Assembly (NCBI GenBank): GCA_009760885.1
Contig: CM019715.1
Coordinates: 22,719,642 to 22,783,641, forward strand
Origin: Achatina immaculata
Taxonomy: Eukaryota; Mollusca; Gastropoda; Stylommatophora; Achatinidae
DNA length: 64,000 nt
Direction: 5' to 3'
The notes beneath the pieces are model-generated. The model did no database searches, was not told where the DNA came from, and worked only from the letters and a program-made list of their open reading frames with translations. Both the position numbers and the translations under genes were made by a program. Shown one piece after another: positions 11,700 through 23,194 of this stretch (position 1 is its first letter; the number at the start of each line of letters is the position of its first letter).

Positions 11700-12540
11700 T
11701 TGTTGTAGTCATCGTCGATTATCTCATTATCATCATCTTCATCGTCATGTGCCGTCGTTTCCACTATGAAGACTTGTCTCCGCTGATAAAAAAAAAAAAC
11801 TGTTCTCTCTAGCATACACTTACAGGCTGTCCTGGCTGTTGATAGTACCCAAACAATCGTGTGGCTGTTTTACCCCATTCATTGAACTTTTTTCTCCAGC
11901 ATATTTCCTGTTTATTAGAATATCTCTTTACATCTAAAAAAAAAAAAAGGTTGCAACCCCGTAAAGTATGACGGGAGAGAAATATGATTATAGCTTAAAA
12001 CTCAGAAAACTTTCTTGAACTAAAAAAAATTAAAAACAATGAAAACTTAAAAACATTCCATTTAGAGTAAGAATAACTTCCCATTAATTTAAATGTACAA
12101 TCACAAAGGAAATAATTACACACGAAGCTGGTATATATAATGACATACCAATAATTAAAAAAAGTATATCACATACCGTCTATAAAGGCCAGCGGTGTGT
12201 TATTTACGACCAAGCAAAGATCTTGAAAGAAGAGGGTAATTATTACTTTAAAAATGATTGTGCTTTTGTTAGAGGAGAAATCTAAGTATATCTAACACCT
12301 GCGACACCGTCTTTAGCTTAGCCGTCGTGACAAACATGTTGGACGGTCTGGTGACTTTGTATAAAGACATAAAACTCAGCTATTTGTTGTATAGAATTTT
12401 CCTTTCGTTTGTTTCACCTTTCTGAGAAATTTGTCTGCTTTATCTTATATAAAACAATTCATATCATTCATGTTCATTAGTTTTCTTTTCTGCTTTTTGT
12501 TTCTTTTATTCTAAAGTTTTTTTAGATAAATGTGGCATTT
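11700..12540. other. AT-rich spacer
   Basis: No gene seen; poly-A tracts at 11790 and 11935. Confidence 0.45.
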
Positions 12541-12544
12541 ATTT

Positions 12545-12780
12545 TACCAATTTCCTCTAATGAGTTTCTGAAATTAAGTCAATTTCTTCAGTATTTTTTT
12601 TAGATAAACATCACATGTGCCTTACTGATTTCCTCAGCTGAGTTTTTTAATTAGACGTGACTCTTGTCTTGCTAATTTCCTCAGATGAGTTTTTAAATAA
12701 ATGTCATATTTGTCTTACTGATTTCCTCAAATGAGTTTTTGAGATAAGCATGACACTTGTCTTACTAATTTCCTCAAAGC
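12545..12780. repeat. Degenerate tandem repeat, about 46-bp unit
   Basis: ttactgatttcctca followed by atgagtttttgagat recurs at roughly 46-bp spacing (12629, 12674, 12721, 12767). Confidence 0.75.
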
Positions 12781-13004
12781 CTTAAGACGTAAATGGTAAC
12801 GCGTTCTAATAACTTTGGTTTAGCGTTATTTTCTTACGGCAGGAAGATATCAAAGTGGCGTTCAACAACTGGGCTATCATAATGAAAAACATGATGTACC
12901 CAACGTCTCTTTACTTTGAATCATTCAGATGACAGACATGTGAGTAAGTTGCCAAGCATCATCTTACTGACCAAGTTCTCTCTTGTGTGGACATGATAAT
13001 ATTT

Positions 13005-13640
13005 AACTGGCATCATCATCATCATTATCATCATCATAATCAGTCCTCTATACTCCCAGTGGAGCATAAGGCACCAAGAAATGTTCCCCAGCCACTCATG
13101 TCTTGAGCACGTTGGGATATCTCAGACCGTGTATTTCTCGCTCCCTTTAGTTCCTCATTCCGTGTATTTCTCGCTTCCTTTAGTTCCTCTCTGGAAATGG
13201 ATGCAACAGCAGCAGGCCATCTTGCTCACAACCGAGAGGCCTACAGGAGTGCTGTTTGGGAGGCAAAGTTCCGCAAGGGACATGCAAATGAATGAATGAA
13301 TGATTTAGTTCCTCTTGTGTTGTGCGTCTCCGTGTTCCTAATGGCCTGCTCCTCTTTCTTTCCCTTGAGGTGTCCAAATCAAGGCGGTATAGGGTTGTCT
13401 TGTTGTTTTTGTGCATTCACAGTGTGTGGCCCAGCCATTTCCATCTTTAGTAATGTTCTCAATGCCCATTCGTTTTGGTTATTTCATCGTTTGTCAGGCG
13501 TTCTTCCCAGTGTATTCTTAGAATATTTGTTTCCTAAGGCATCTTCCTTCAAATCCTTTCATTATGCTTTCGATTCTCTGAATGGTTCTCCATGTTTCGC
13601 CTGCATATGGAGTGTGTATTGGATTAATAGGTTCTGGTTT
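13005..13640 (-). mobile_element. LINE fragment (family K), interrupted by a family C insertion
   Basis: A (CAT)n tract at about 13009-13040 marks the 3' tail. The reverse strand then carries an RTE-like C-terminal region: NPIHTPYAGETWRTI near 13600, ITKTNGH..LRTLLK and QRTKLKEREIHG. Its reading frame is split at 13191-13303 by a younger insertion. Confidence 0.7.
13191..13303 (+). mobile_element. Short family C LINE tail inserted in family K, with 12-bp duplication
   Basis: Identical flanks tttagttcctct at 13179-13190 and 13304-13315 bracket a 113-bp piece. The piece matches the extreme 3' end of family C (ggatgcaacagcagcaggcc, then aaagttccgcaaggga) and ends in ATGA repeats. It is a severely 5'-truncated retrotransposition. 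Confidence 0.85.
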
Positions 13641-14250
13641 TGAGGTTCGTGCAGAGAATGAGAGAATTCCTTATGTTTGCTAATATGTTACAGACATGAA
13701 GCCCCTGTCCAGTTCTTGTGGATATTTCCTTCTCGATACAGCTGTCTGCTGGCATAATATAGCAGTAGTGTTTTCACAGAACTTAGTAACCAAACACTAC
13801 AGGGCAAAGGCTTGAGCGATGCTCAGAGTTCACGAGAGCGTGGCTGGGGGAACGGACACTGGGATAAAGGAGTGTTGTGGTTTTGGCCGTGGTGTGAGGA
13901 GGATGTCTATAATCTGTTGTGTTTTGGATGGGAGATCTTGAGTGTCTGGAGCTATCGACATCATCGTGATGTACTTCGTCATCCTGTCAGCCATTCATTA
14001 TTGCCATCACGCTGGAATTAAACGTCTTCATCTGCAGTTGGCCAACCTGCATCAACTGATTCGACTCTGGATGTTTGTCTGTAGCATTTACTGCCCCTGT
14101 GTGTTATTCGTCTACACGTGCAAAGAAAATTTATTGTACTACACTTTCGCCATGACCAATACATGTAGATACAAACTTATCTTAGAAAATACATGCTTCA
14201 AAAGACAGACGAGGCGCTTTCGTTATAATAATGAGAGTTGCAGCAAGTCA
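13641..14250. other. Unassigned spacer with a chance ORF
   Basis: The 175-residue + ORF at 13942-14469 runs from unassigned sequence into the repeat block at 14255 and shows no known domain. I do not call it a gene. Confidence 0.5.
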
Positions 14251-14254
14251 TGCT

Positions 14255-14705
14255 TGTCGTTTCTTCTTCTTCTCCTTCGTTCGCTTCTACCACCAACACC
14301 GCCCCGTGATCCTACTGAATTTACTCCTGCTGTCCTCGATAGGTCCCGTGGTCCCCCCTGCGGTCCCCGAAAGGACCACTCGAGATCCACGAGAGGACAA
14401 CAAGAAGTTCAGAGTATCGCGGGGCTTGAGCCTGTATTCTTGGTGGGTCTCAGAACCGGGATTGCATGACACCGTGGTTTTCGTTGCACCAGTTCAATCT
14501 AGAATTGGACTTTCTCGACGGAAAACCTCGACGAGTTTTGGGATACCCGTGTATCCCCTCTGGGTGAGAGCTGGTTGCCCATCCAGTCCAGCGTTGGACT
14601 TTCTCACTGGAAAACCTCAGCGTGATTAAGATACGCAGACATCCCCGCCGAGTGAGAAGTGGTTGCCATCTAGACGCACTGGCCCAGTGTCTCTGATTTC
14701 ACCAC
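14255..14705 (+). repeat. GC-rich dispersed repeat block (family R)
   Basis: About 450 bases align collinearly with 25391-25925. Shared are a TTC start, cgcttctaccaccaa, ctcgataggtcccgtggtcc, gcttgagcctgtattcttgg, and the ggaaaacctc/tatcccc/gggtgagag units. No conserved reading frame is visible, as ORFs in the two copies differ. Confidence 0.75.
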
Positions 14706-15465
14706 GCTTGCCGTTTAAAATCTTATCTTTCACTTTTCCACAAACTTCTACTTCGCCCAGGTACCTGGTTGCTGGTATATAAATCTAAACCAACCCATGT
14801 TGCACTGACAACCCTTCCCAGTAGCCCCAAAGCAAGAATGAAGTACAGCTCGTCTAGATATCTTGCACATAATACCATAATCCGAGCCAAAACATCGTCA
14901 TCAACTGTCTTCCCCCCTTCTGGTTCTTTCTGTTAAAAGTTTGCTCAGTTGTCTTTTGAAAAACCTATAACAATTTAGGAAATGAGAAATTAACAAGAAT
15001 TCTTATGTGCATCTCAGAGAAAAAGAGACTCCTTGATAAATAAGTGAATTTAATATTTTAAAATTTGTTTAAAACAAAAAAAAAACAACTATCGGCTACA
15101 GAAATGTCAGTATGTCTCAACTTCGTCGGTACAAACGGGACAACACGTCATAGTTTTTAATTACACTACAAATGGGATACACGACACCAACTAAATAACA
15201 GTCGGATAATATATCCCAAAATATTTGCAAACTAACACTTTATTCAATTAGTTCGACCTTTTTTTTAAACTACTTTTTTGTTGTTTATTTTAGTTTTCAT
15301 TACACCTGTACTGAATAATTAGATAGACATTTTTATTTAAAAAAAACAAAATAAAAAAACAAACTTTTGTTCCTGAAAAGGTTAAATATTAACTTCCCTC
15401 CTTGTCATGATTTCCAAACGTCCCAAGTACCAGTCCTCCCTTTTTCAGTCCCAGATATATTACAT
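14706..15465. other. AT-rich spacer
   Basis: Poly-A and poly-T tracts; no gene seen. Confidence 0.45.
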
Positions 15466-15699
15466 CAGCGGTTCCCAAACTATTTCAAACTGCGGCACAC
15501 TTAGTAACAAAACCTTCCGTCTCAGCACATCTGTGATCTTAATACTAGACTCTCGTGCGGCCAACAATATATATTTTTTAAGCATTTTCAAAGAAACTTC
15601 ATTTAATACCTTAATACAAAAGCTTTATGGTGTCATCTTTTTTTTTGTTTTGTTTTTAATGAAAAGCTCAAACGCCAGGAGATAAAGGCATGAGTCGTG

Positions 15700-15805
15700 A
15701 ACTAGCGTCATTGCACACGGTCAAACCAGCATCATTGCACACGGTCAAACCAGCGTCATTGCACACGGTCAAACCAGCATCATTGCACACGGTCAAACCA
15801 GAAGT
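15700..15805. repeat. 24-bp tandem repeat, about 4 copies
   Basis: ttgcacacggtcaaaccagc recurs at 15711, 15735, 15759 and 15783, alternating agcgtca and agcatca. It lies inside the hAT-like element. Confidence 0.9.
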
Positions 15806-16056
15806 GCTCTGCTGTCTAGTCAGTAGTTAACCAGAAACTGCCGACTAATGTATCCATCAGCACGAACTCCGTAACTACCTGCGCCATTCCTCTTCATTCC
15901 CAGATCGTTAACCCTGGTTTGTTGTTTTTTTTGCCAAGGTTTGACCGCCACTGGTCGACGAGCGAGTGACTAATCCACTACGCAAGCGCCGCTCCCGAAG
16001 AAAAAGTTGACCATCGCGAAACGAAATATCGTTCGTTACGTGCTTCCATCTAGTCT

Positions 16057-16115
16057 TCTTATATCCTTCCCGTGCCGTTAAACGTCACATAGGGCTCGCA
16101 AAGTAGTTCGCCAAT
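16057..16115 (-). mobile_element. Family F LINE 3'-end scrap
   Basis: atatccttcccgtgccgtta and cacatagggctcgc match the extreme 3' end of family F (34498-34550, and reversed at 44383-44450). It sits inside the hAT-like element, so it was inserted later or captured. Confidence 0.75.
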
Positions 16116-16710
16116 CCATCTAGTGCCTGAGTCCAAAAAGCTAAAACAATACAGAGGGTAACATGAGAAATAGAAGTTGACTACAGGGAAATGGAATTTG
16201 CTAACGTAGAATGAACCAGATGCTAACTAGAGTAAAAGTGCTTTTCTGTTTTTTTTTAACTCAGGTGATGAAATTTCACGGCTCATTTCCAAATATTTGC
16301 GGCACACTAAAGTGCCACGGCACACCCGTTTGAAAATCCCTGTATTAAATCATCGTCCAGAAAGGATTTTCAACATTACACATTCTTTTACGCTGGTAAT
16401 TATTAAAACTTCAAACTTGAAACTCCTCCCCCATTGAGCCACATGCCTCCCTGCGGAGAATCGTTGATTCAGACCATCCCCAAGAAAACTGTAATCATGT
16501 GGATCCAGCCATGTGAAGAAGAGATTTTTTTGTCAAACTGATTACGAAATAATGATAATTTTGGAAGTTTAATCGATCGATTCAATTTCATGCTTGAAAT
16601 TAAGAATTTTAATTTCCCTGGATTAAAAACCTAGTTGAAATGAATTAATGCATTTCTGCAAGGGAAGTAAGTGGGTAAAACGTTTTGGAAAAGCAGGTGG
16701 AAATGAAAAG

Positions 16711-16714
<4 letters not shown>

Positions 16715-16783
<69 letters not shown>

Positions 16784-16790
16784 TATATAT
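16715..16790. repeat. (TA)n microsatellite
   Basis: About 35 TA units with one phase slip. It continues after the mariner-like element at 17513-17527, consistent with insertion into a TA tract. Confidence 0.95.
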
Positions 16791-16794
16791 AAAC

Positions 16795-17510
16795 TAAATG
16801 CGACAGTAATTTGAAAACTTTTAATTTTTGAACCTATGTTATTCCCCTATTTCTCAACGTAATCGCCACCAACATTGATACATTTGTCCCATCGAGTAAT
16901 CAGTGATGCAATACCCAAGGCGTAAAAATCGAGAGTCCGATTTCTGAAACATTTTTCTATTTCTGTTTCCACCTCTTCGTCACTCGAGAATCTTCTCCCG
17001 CCAAGGTGGTTTTTCGATGGACCAAACAGGTGAAAATCACTTGGAGCTAATTAAAGACTATAGGATGGATGTTACTCGTCTATCAGCTCTGATAATCTCA
17101 TTCACACGTTGCACAGTCGCTTCTGTTGCAATCTGAACAGGACGGCCAAGTTGGGGTTTGTCAACAATTTCGGTGCGTCCCTGAGAAAATTCTTTTACCC
17201 AGTTATAGACCGCTCTACCTGAGAAACACTATTCAGCATAAACTGTAATCATTTCCTTATGATTGTCCTCAACTGAATGTCCTTTAGCCCACAGAAATCG
17301 CACTATACTTCTCTGTTATTCTTTGGTACACACTAACAGTTGTGTAGCCATTATTTATTGCTTTGCGCATGCGCACGTAACTCCCAGCTCCCCCTACATA
17401 CAACTTTTATAAAGTTGGATGATGGTACTATCTAATGGTATATTTAAATACTACTTGATAACTGCCATGATAAAATATTTCAATTTGCAAGTTACTTAGT
17501 GACTTCCCCT
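16795..17510 (-). pseudogene. Internally deleted mariner-like transposase remnant
   Basis: The reverse strand reads, from about 17352, MATQLLVCTKE..RSIVRFLWAKGHS and then VYNWVKEFSQGRTEIVDKPQLGRPV and ATVQRVNEIIRADRRVT. This is the N-terminal DNA-binding region of mariner-family transposases, as also found domesticated in SETMAR-type proteins. After about 17070 it jumps to a C-terminal piece: FSPVWSIEKPPWREKIL, then a region ending ITR/DYSMGQMYQCWWRL read across frames. The central catalytic DDE/D part is missing. Stops and frameshifts are present, so it is inactive. Confidence 0.75.
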
Positions 17511-17529
17511 CATATATATATATATATCA

Positions 17530-18265
17530 CAGTAACAAACAATTAACTTTTTCGCTTGTGTAGACTTCGTCATAGACACAACAGCAATCAAAGTGAAAAT
17601 AATTCTACAAGAACCATTTTCACTCGCACGGCCTTCAGCGGAAAGGAGGTCGCACTAAAATGATGGAAGTGCCGCGATGGGCAGGAAAACACAAAGCCAC
17701 GGAAAAGAATAAATTCGATAACTGATGAACAGAGCTAGACTACAGAGAAGAGAAATTGAGAGGAAATTGGGGTGGGGGGGGGGGAGTGTACTGGAAAAGA
17801 TCTGAAAAGCAAGAAAAAGAGAACAAAACCAGTTAAAGGAGTAATAGATAACGATGTTTTTCATTGAACTGCTCCATCTTTTCTCCTTCAATCTGTTTTT
17901 TTTTTCTTTTTAAATTCAGTTACACAAATTGGAAGAAATTTTTCTCTGTTGTAACTAATTACAGAACGAAATGGTGTTATCAGGCTCTTTATTTTGACAA
18001 ATATCCCGAGGAAGAGATTTGAAGAGCCTTGGATTTATCAGAAATGCACTGGTGATTATACTAATGAAAAAAAAAACCTCACTTAATTAGCATTATTCTG
18101 CGTTATATTTTAAAACGCTTAACGAGCAGGCCATGGCTTTCTGTCTCAGTCTGTCTGCTTTTTCATCTTTAAGAAATTATCTCCGCATAGACGGTCGATG
18201 GTCAGTTTTTTTTTTATCTTTCATTTGTCGGAGAAGAAGGATGAGTGCAGAATCTTGAAGCATTC
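17530..18265. other. Unassigned spacer
   Basis: G-rich tract at about 17770-17783 and T-tracts; the 78-residue reverse ORF has no recognisable domain. No gene seen. Confidence 0.45.
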
Positions 18266-18530
18266 ACCTGTCTGAGTGGCGAAGTGATAAGTGCACCGGT
18301 CTCTCATGGCAAAGGTCAAGGGTTCGAATCCCGCCGGAGGCGCCCCAGTCACCCAGCTGTATAAATGGGTACCCGACTTCATCAGGATTTGGGGAAGGAA
18401 ATGCGGCCAGGAGTGATACTGACCATATCACCCTCTAGCGTGTTGACAAATCAAGGAAAATATGGGCACTAACACCATATCCCGTATGTACTTCTAAGGC
18501 ATGACAAGGTTACCTTTACCTTACCTACCC
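18266..18530 (+). mobile_element. tRNA-derived SINE (SINE1), near full length
   Basis: The tRNA-like head has an A box tggcgaagtgataag (18277-18291) and a perfect B box ggttcgaatcc (18321-18331). A unique body follows (gtataaatgggtaccc, gatactgaccatatcaccct) and then a short tail of ttacctttacc repeats. Partial copies lie at 36700-36785 and 38990-39150. Confidence 0.88.
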
Positions 18531-18699
18531 TCCTGACTGTTGTCTCACGAATATTGGCTCGTTCTCGTGGCATTTTAAACTATGTCTTCATTCACGGCAG
18601 AACCAGAGGTGACTCTATCATTCACGTCGATCAGCTGATGCTTTTCAGTTCCTAGGACAAGCCAAGATCTTCGAAATCCTCAGTCCCCGTTATGGTGTG

Positions 18700-19222
18700 C
18701 ATGAAACCAAAGAAGTACACTTCTCTGTTCTGTCTGATGCAGGAAACCAATTAAGTACATTTCTCTGTTCTGTTTGATGCAGGAAACCAAAGAAATGCAC
18801 TTCTCTGTTCTGTTTGATGCAGGAAACCAATTAAGTACACTTCTCTGCTCTGTTTGATGCAGGAAACCAAAGAAGTACACTTATCTATTCTGTTTGATGC
18901 AGGAAACCAATTAAGTATACTTCTCTGTTCTGTTTGATGCAGGAAACCAATTAAGTACACTTCTCTGTTCTGTTTGATACAGGAAACCAAAGAAATACAC
19001 TTCTCTGTTCTGTTTGATGCAGGAAACCAAAGAAGTACACTTCTCTGTTCTGTTTGATGCAGGAAACCAAAGAAGTACACTTCTCTGTTCTGTTTGATGC
19101 AGGGAACCAAAGAAGGACACTTCTCTGTTCTGTTTGATGCAGGGAACCAAAGAAGGACACTTCTCTGTTCTGTTTGATGCAGGGAACCAAAGAAGGACAC
19201 TTCTCTATTCTGTTTGATACAA
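18700..19222. repeat. 40-bp minisatellite, about 13 units
   Basis: The unit is caggaaaccaaagaagtaca followed by cttctctgttctgtttgatg, with small substitutions. Because 40 is not divisible by 3, reverse ORFs read through all frames with the same motifs (ASNRTEKC, FHAS, WFP). They are not genes. Confidence 0.95.
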
Positions 19223-19378
19223 ATATTGTAAATTCTCCACCATGGCAGTCCTGAGTTCAGAGAGAAATTTGCATAATATCGAAAACCATTCAACACCTCA
19301 AGGGAACGACGGTCAGAATTCTTTGGACATGTTATAAGATTATGGAGTTTCAGAAATAACAGAATTCAATGAAAAAAT

Positions 19379-19417
<39 letters not shown>

Positions 19418-19734
19418 TAGAGAGAGATGGAGAGAACTGTAGCTGCACTTTCCTACCAAGTGATCCAGGAAAAAGATATGTAGCTGGTCTGAGATGTTAC
19501 AAGAACGGTATTAAATGACAGTCTTTATGTATAAACTAAGAAAAAAAGTAGGAACGGCTTAACGAGTACACAGTTGTGATGTTTCGGAGTGAGCCTTAAT
19601 CATACAAAAACACACAGGACAAAGAAACAGAGAGAGGAGATAAAGTATAAATTCACATGAATGCTGTGTTAAAAAAAAAATAATAAAATGAATAGAGCAC
19701 TTAGCTGTTAGTAATATGCTTAGACACTAATTAT
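19223..19734. other. Spacer with GA microsatellite
   Basis: (GA)n with interruptions at 19382-19436; A-tract near 19670. No gene seen. Confidence 0.5.
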
Positions 19735-20275
19735 TGCATCATAGCCTTTGTCCGTCGATTCGGCACATGAATCATGATAGCCTTTGTCTATCGACTCGGC
19801 ACATGAATCATGACAACTTTTGTCTGTCGACTCGGCACATGAATCATGATAGTCTTTGTCCGTCGACTTGGCACATGATAGCCTTTGTCTGTCGACTCGG
19901 CATATGAATCATGACAACTGTTGTCTGTTGACTCGGCACATGAATCATGATAGTCTTTGTCCGACGACTCGGCACATGAACCATGATAGTCTTTGTCCGT
20001 CGACTCGCACATGAACCATGATAGTCTTTGTCCGTCGACTCGGCACATGAATCATGATAGTCTTTGTCCGTCGACTCGCACATGAACCATGATAGTCTTT
20101 GTCCGTCGACTCGCACATGAATCATGACAACTGTTGTCTGTTGACTCGGCACATGAATCATGATAGTCTTTGTCCGACGACTCGCACATGAACCATGATA
20201 GTCTTTGTCTATCGACTCGGCACATGAATCATGACAACCTTTGTCCGTCAACTCGGCACATGAATCATAACAGAC
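19735..20275. repeat. 36-bp minisatellite, about 15 units
   Basis: The unit is acatgaatcatgatagtctt then tgtccgtcgactcggc. A 35-bp variant lacks one G (ctcgcac). The mix of lengths makes several reverse frames open over 86-160 codons; these are repeat translations. Confidence 0.95.
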
Positions 20276-20687
20276 TACAGCACCAGCTTCTAAATCGTCT
20301 TGTTGAAGATTACCTTGTGATGTCACATCAGCGGAAACATCCTGTCTGAGGTCCTGCTTGTTTACTGAAAGATTTTAGGAACAGAAAATGAACAATACAG
20401 AACAAAATATATGCATCTTCTGTCCTCATCTGCAACAAAGAATTCTGATTCATGGGCTGAGGGTCGAGGGTTGTATCTTGTCCCCGTCCACCGTCGCTTC
20501 CTTTAATCAGGGTTCTCGCCAGTACGTTCACTGTTCTGAGATCCTCCTCTTCATAAGACAGATTTAAGCACTGGTGGACTGATTAAAGCACTCGTGGATT
20601 TGTCCGAGTTGCAGCGAAGACAAGCCTTTAACATACTGAATCTAGTTCAGTTAGCGACTGGCAACTAGGCCAGTCAGAATGAAAGAC

Positions 20688-20735
<48 letters not shown>

Positions 20736-21185
20736 CATTTTCCAAATATTTCACATCTTGAGATTTTCAAATAATCAGTGGTTAAATATTCACAGTTAAA
20801 ATGTATTTAAAATGAATGATATCATGCCTAGATGTTTCACTTCTTTTCAAAAGAAACTTTCATCATCGTAGTGGAAATTTTAACTTTCAAAAGTGAATTT
20901 TGTAATCTCCGAAATATATCTTCCAGATGTAAGTTATACTTGTCTAGAATGTTGTTTGCCTTCTTCATATTTTATAACTTTCATATTGCCTCATATACAG
21001 AGCTGGAAGTCATCTTTCTAAAATGATTTTTCCACTTGGGTGTCATCTTTTCAACAGTTATTGTCATTGTATCTTGTTCTTTCAACACCTTGGCGATATT
21101 TTCACGGCGAAGTTGAATCACCTTCAGGTTATGAAGAAAAATCTATGTCCAGTGGCATTTTCAAGCCATGGCGGGGGGGGGGGGG
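20276..21185. other. Spacer with (TA)n and poly-G
   Basis: (TA)n at 20692-20733 and poly-G at 21174-21189. The 64-residue ORF at 20832 has no domain. Confidence 0.5.
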
Positions 21186-21273
21186 GGGTGAGAAACACAT
21201 AAATGCTTTTGAATGTAAATGCTACAGAAGAGTTCTTCGAGTATCATGGACGCAAAAAAGGACAAATATAACC

Positions 21274-21327
<54 letters not shown>

Positions 21328-22317
21328 CCTTAAGTGCCCAGGGCACATAGGGCTTCCGCAAAGGTTTTCCACAAATGCTTGTCCTTCGCCTTTTTTTTTT
21401 TTTGCTCTTGCCCAGGTGAGCTCTCTATTGCTCAACAATCCTCTCTGTTGTTCTTCTCCATGTCTCTTTTGGTCTATCCTTACTTCATCTTAGTGCTGTT
21501 TTTGGTAGTGAGTTGTCAGTCATTCGGAGCACATGTCCCAACCATCGCCAGCGTCTTTCCTCAATAATTGCTGTCAGTGGCTTCATCTGCATCTCTGCCA
21601 ACAAGATGTTATTTCTTATGGTGTTTGGCCAAAATATTTTTCTAATTCTTTGTAAACATTTAGTCTGGAAAGAATTCAACTCGTTTTCTATGGTTTTGGT
21701 GATTTTCCAGCATTCACTTCCATAGAGTAGTACACTTAGAACATTGCTCTTAAATATCCTGATTTTCGTATTCATGCTTAGTTTTTTTAAATTTTCATAC
21801 AGTCTGCAGCACTGCAAAAGCCTGGTTTGCTCTAGTAAGTCTGCTGATGATGTCTTCTGTGCTGTCTCCACTTTCTACTACTTTACTGCCAAGGTACACA
21901 AATTCATTGACTTCCTCCGCTAACTTGCTATCTACTCTGGGTACATTTCTGTTGTTCACATTTTGCTTCATTAACTTTGTCTTTCCTACGTTGATCTTTA
22001 GTCCTATGTTGTTTGCATTTTGAACAACCATACTATAAGAACTTAATATTGTAGAAGTCTGGCTAGAAAAGAGGATTAAACAGAGAAAACGTAAATATTT
22101 TGGACACATTAAACGTCATGAGAATTTAGAGAAGACTGTCTTGGAAGGGTACGTAATTGGAAAAAGAAAGAGAGGAAGTCTAAGGCGAAGATGGGTGTTA
22201 GACATTGATGATAATCTGCAACTGGATGCATCAGCAGCAGGGCATCTTTCTCACAACCGAGAGACCTACAGGAGTGCTGTTAGGGAGGCAAAGTTCCGCA
22301 AGGAATATGCAAGGGTC
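21186..22317 (+). mobile_element. LINE family C 3' region split by a nested family B LINE
   Basis: 21190-21278 matches 55930-56015 of the longer C copy (HINAFECKCYRRVLRVSW). It resumes at 22035-22317 with agaacttaatatt and the KRKYFGHIKRHENLEKT-like end. The interruption is the family B copy at 21279-22025. Confidence 0.88.
21279..22025 (-). mobile_element. Family B LINE nested in family C, 9-bp duplication
   Basis: Flanks aaccatact occur at 21270-21278 and 22026-22034. The reverse strand reads, 5' to 3': NANNIGLKINVGKTKLM, VNEFVYLGSKVVESGDSTEDIISRL (an RTE-like region after the RT palm), then LLQCCRLYENLKKLSMNTKIRIFKSNVLSVLLYGSECWK, RRWRWLGHVLRMTDNSLPK, then (GA)n at the 3' end (21279-21322 on this strand as TC). 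It is split over frames by frameshifts and is inactive. Confidence 0.9.
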
Positions 22318-22334
22318 TGACGGGGGTGGGGGGG

Positions 22335-22585
22335 GGGGTGTGAAGTATTAGTGCCTTCACATGTGTTGGTCACTACAGTATTTGGAATAGGTACACCATC
22401 ATCCGTCCTCTTTGTCCTTGTTTCCCTTTGAAAACCACCAGATACTCATTTTTGAGGTTGGATTGACCCCGATGCTGATCAGTCCGAAAAAAAAAAAATT
22501 CCCACCCATGTGCTCCCAAGTCTAACCAGGGACCTTCTGATCTGCAGGCTAATGCAGTAGCCACTACGCCACCCCAGCACCGTTG
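22335..22585 (-). mobile_element. SINE2-type element
   Basis: Reverse orientation copy of 4800-5075. The head is gtggcgtagtggctac and the B-box-like region ctggttagacttgg. The body has aaccccg and tcaatcc motifs and ends near gtgaaggcac. Confidence 0.7.
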
Positions 22586-23190
22586 TGAAGAAAATACATG
22601 TTAAATATTTTACGAAACTTTTATAACATCGGCAGAAAATTTACTTCCATTTCTAATCTGTCACAAACGTGAAACACATTTCATTTTAAAAAAAAAGCAT
22701 AAACCGAAAATATTTTCATTTGTAAAATAATACAACGCTTTAAAAAACAGAAGCCTTGGAAATAATTAACGTTTGACACTGAAGAGTTTTAAGTGGATCA
22801 GTTTTCAATCAGCACAACGAAGTCATACATAAGAGCTAAAAGTGTGTCCAGATAGATTGAACGACTTGAATGACTGAATGTAAATATGTCTCGGTGTCCT
22901 GAATATAAAAAGACCTCAGTGTCTTATGCCCAGTAATCATGGTAATAAAAATAGAACAATAATGAAGATACTTTTGGTTCTAGCTGTGGAAATACACCGT
23001 GTCTTGTTCTTCTTGATTGGGTTTTTTCCCCTTTCCGGTGTTTAAGAGTTCGCAGTGATGAACTGTCAGAGATCGGCAGTTTCAGATTTCTCAGTAAATC
23101 TCTCGATGCCACATCGCCCCTGAGTTCCTTGCAACTGCTAGAGACAAATCTATGATTAGGGTGGGGGGAGAGGGAGGAAGAGAATAGGCA
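22586..23190. other. AT-rich spacer
   Basis: No gene or recognised repeat. Confidence 0.45.
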
Positions 23191-23194
23191 AAGC

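Larger units (their letters stand above)
15466..16342. mobile_element. hAT-like DNA transposon remnant with 8-bp duplication
   Basis: The left end cagcggttcccaaact and the right end (reversed) cagggattttcaaacg are imperfect terminal inverted repeats of hAT style. The next 20 bases inward (gcggcacact at both ends) are also shared. Flanks tattacat (15458-15465) and tattaaat (16343-16350) match at 7 of 8 positions, the duplication length expected for hAT. I see no transposase frame, so it is non-autonomous or decayed. Confidence 0.75.

Noticed and set aside
13942..14469. 175-codon ORF as a membrane protein gene
   Set aside because: It spans the boundary between unassigned DNA and a dispersed repeat, shows no domain, and the frame is not kept in the second copy of the repeat.
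18266..18345. Functional tRNA gene
   Set aside because: A and B boxes are present, but the sequence does not close an acceptor stem that I can see and continues into a repeated SINE body with other copies in the window.
18700..20275. CRISPR-like direct repeats
   Set aside because: Units of 40 and 36 bp are contiguous with no unique spacers, and the DNA is eukaryotic. They are minisatellites.
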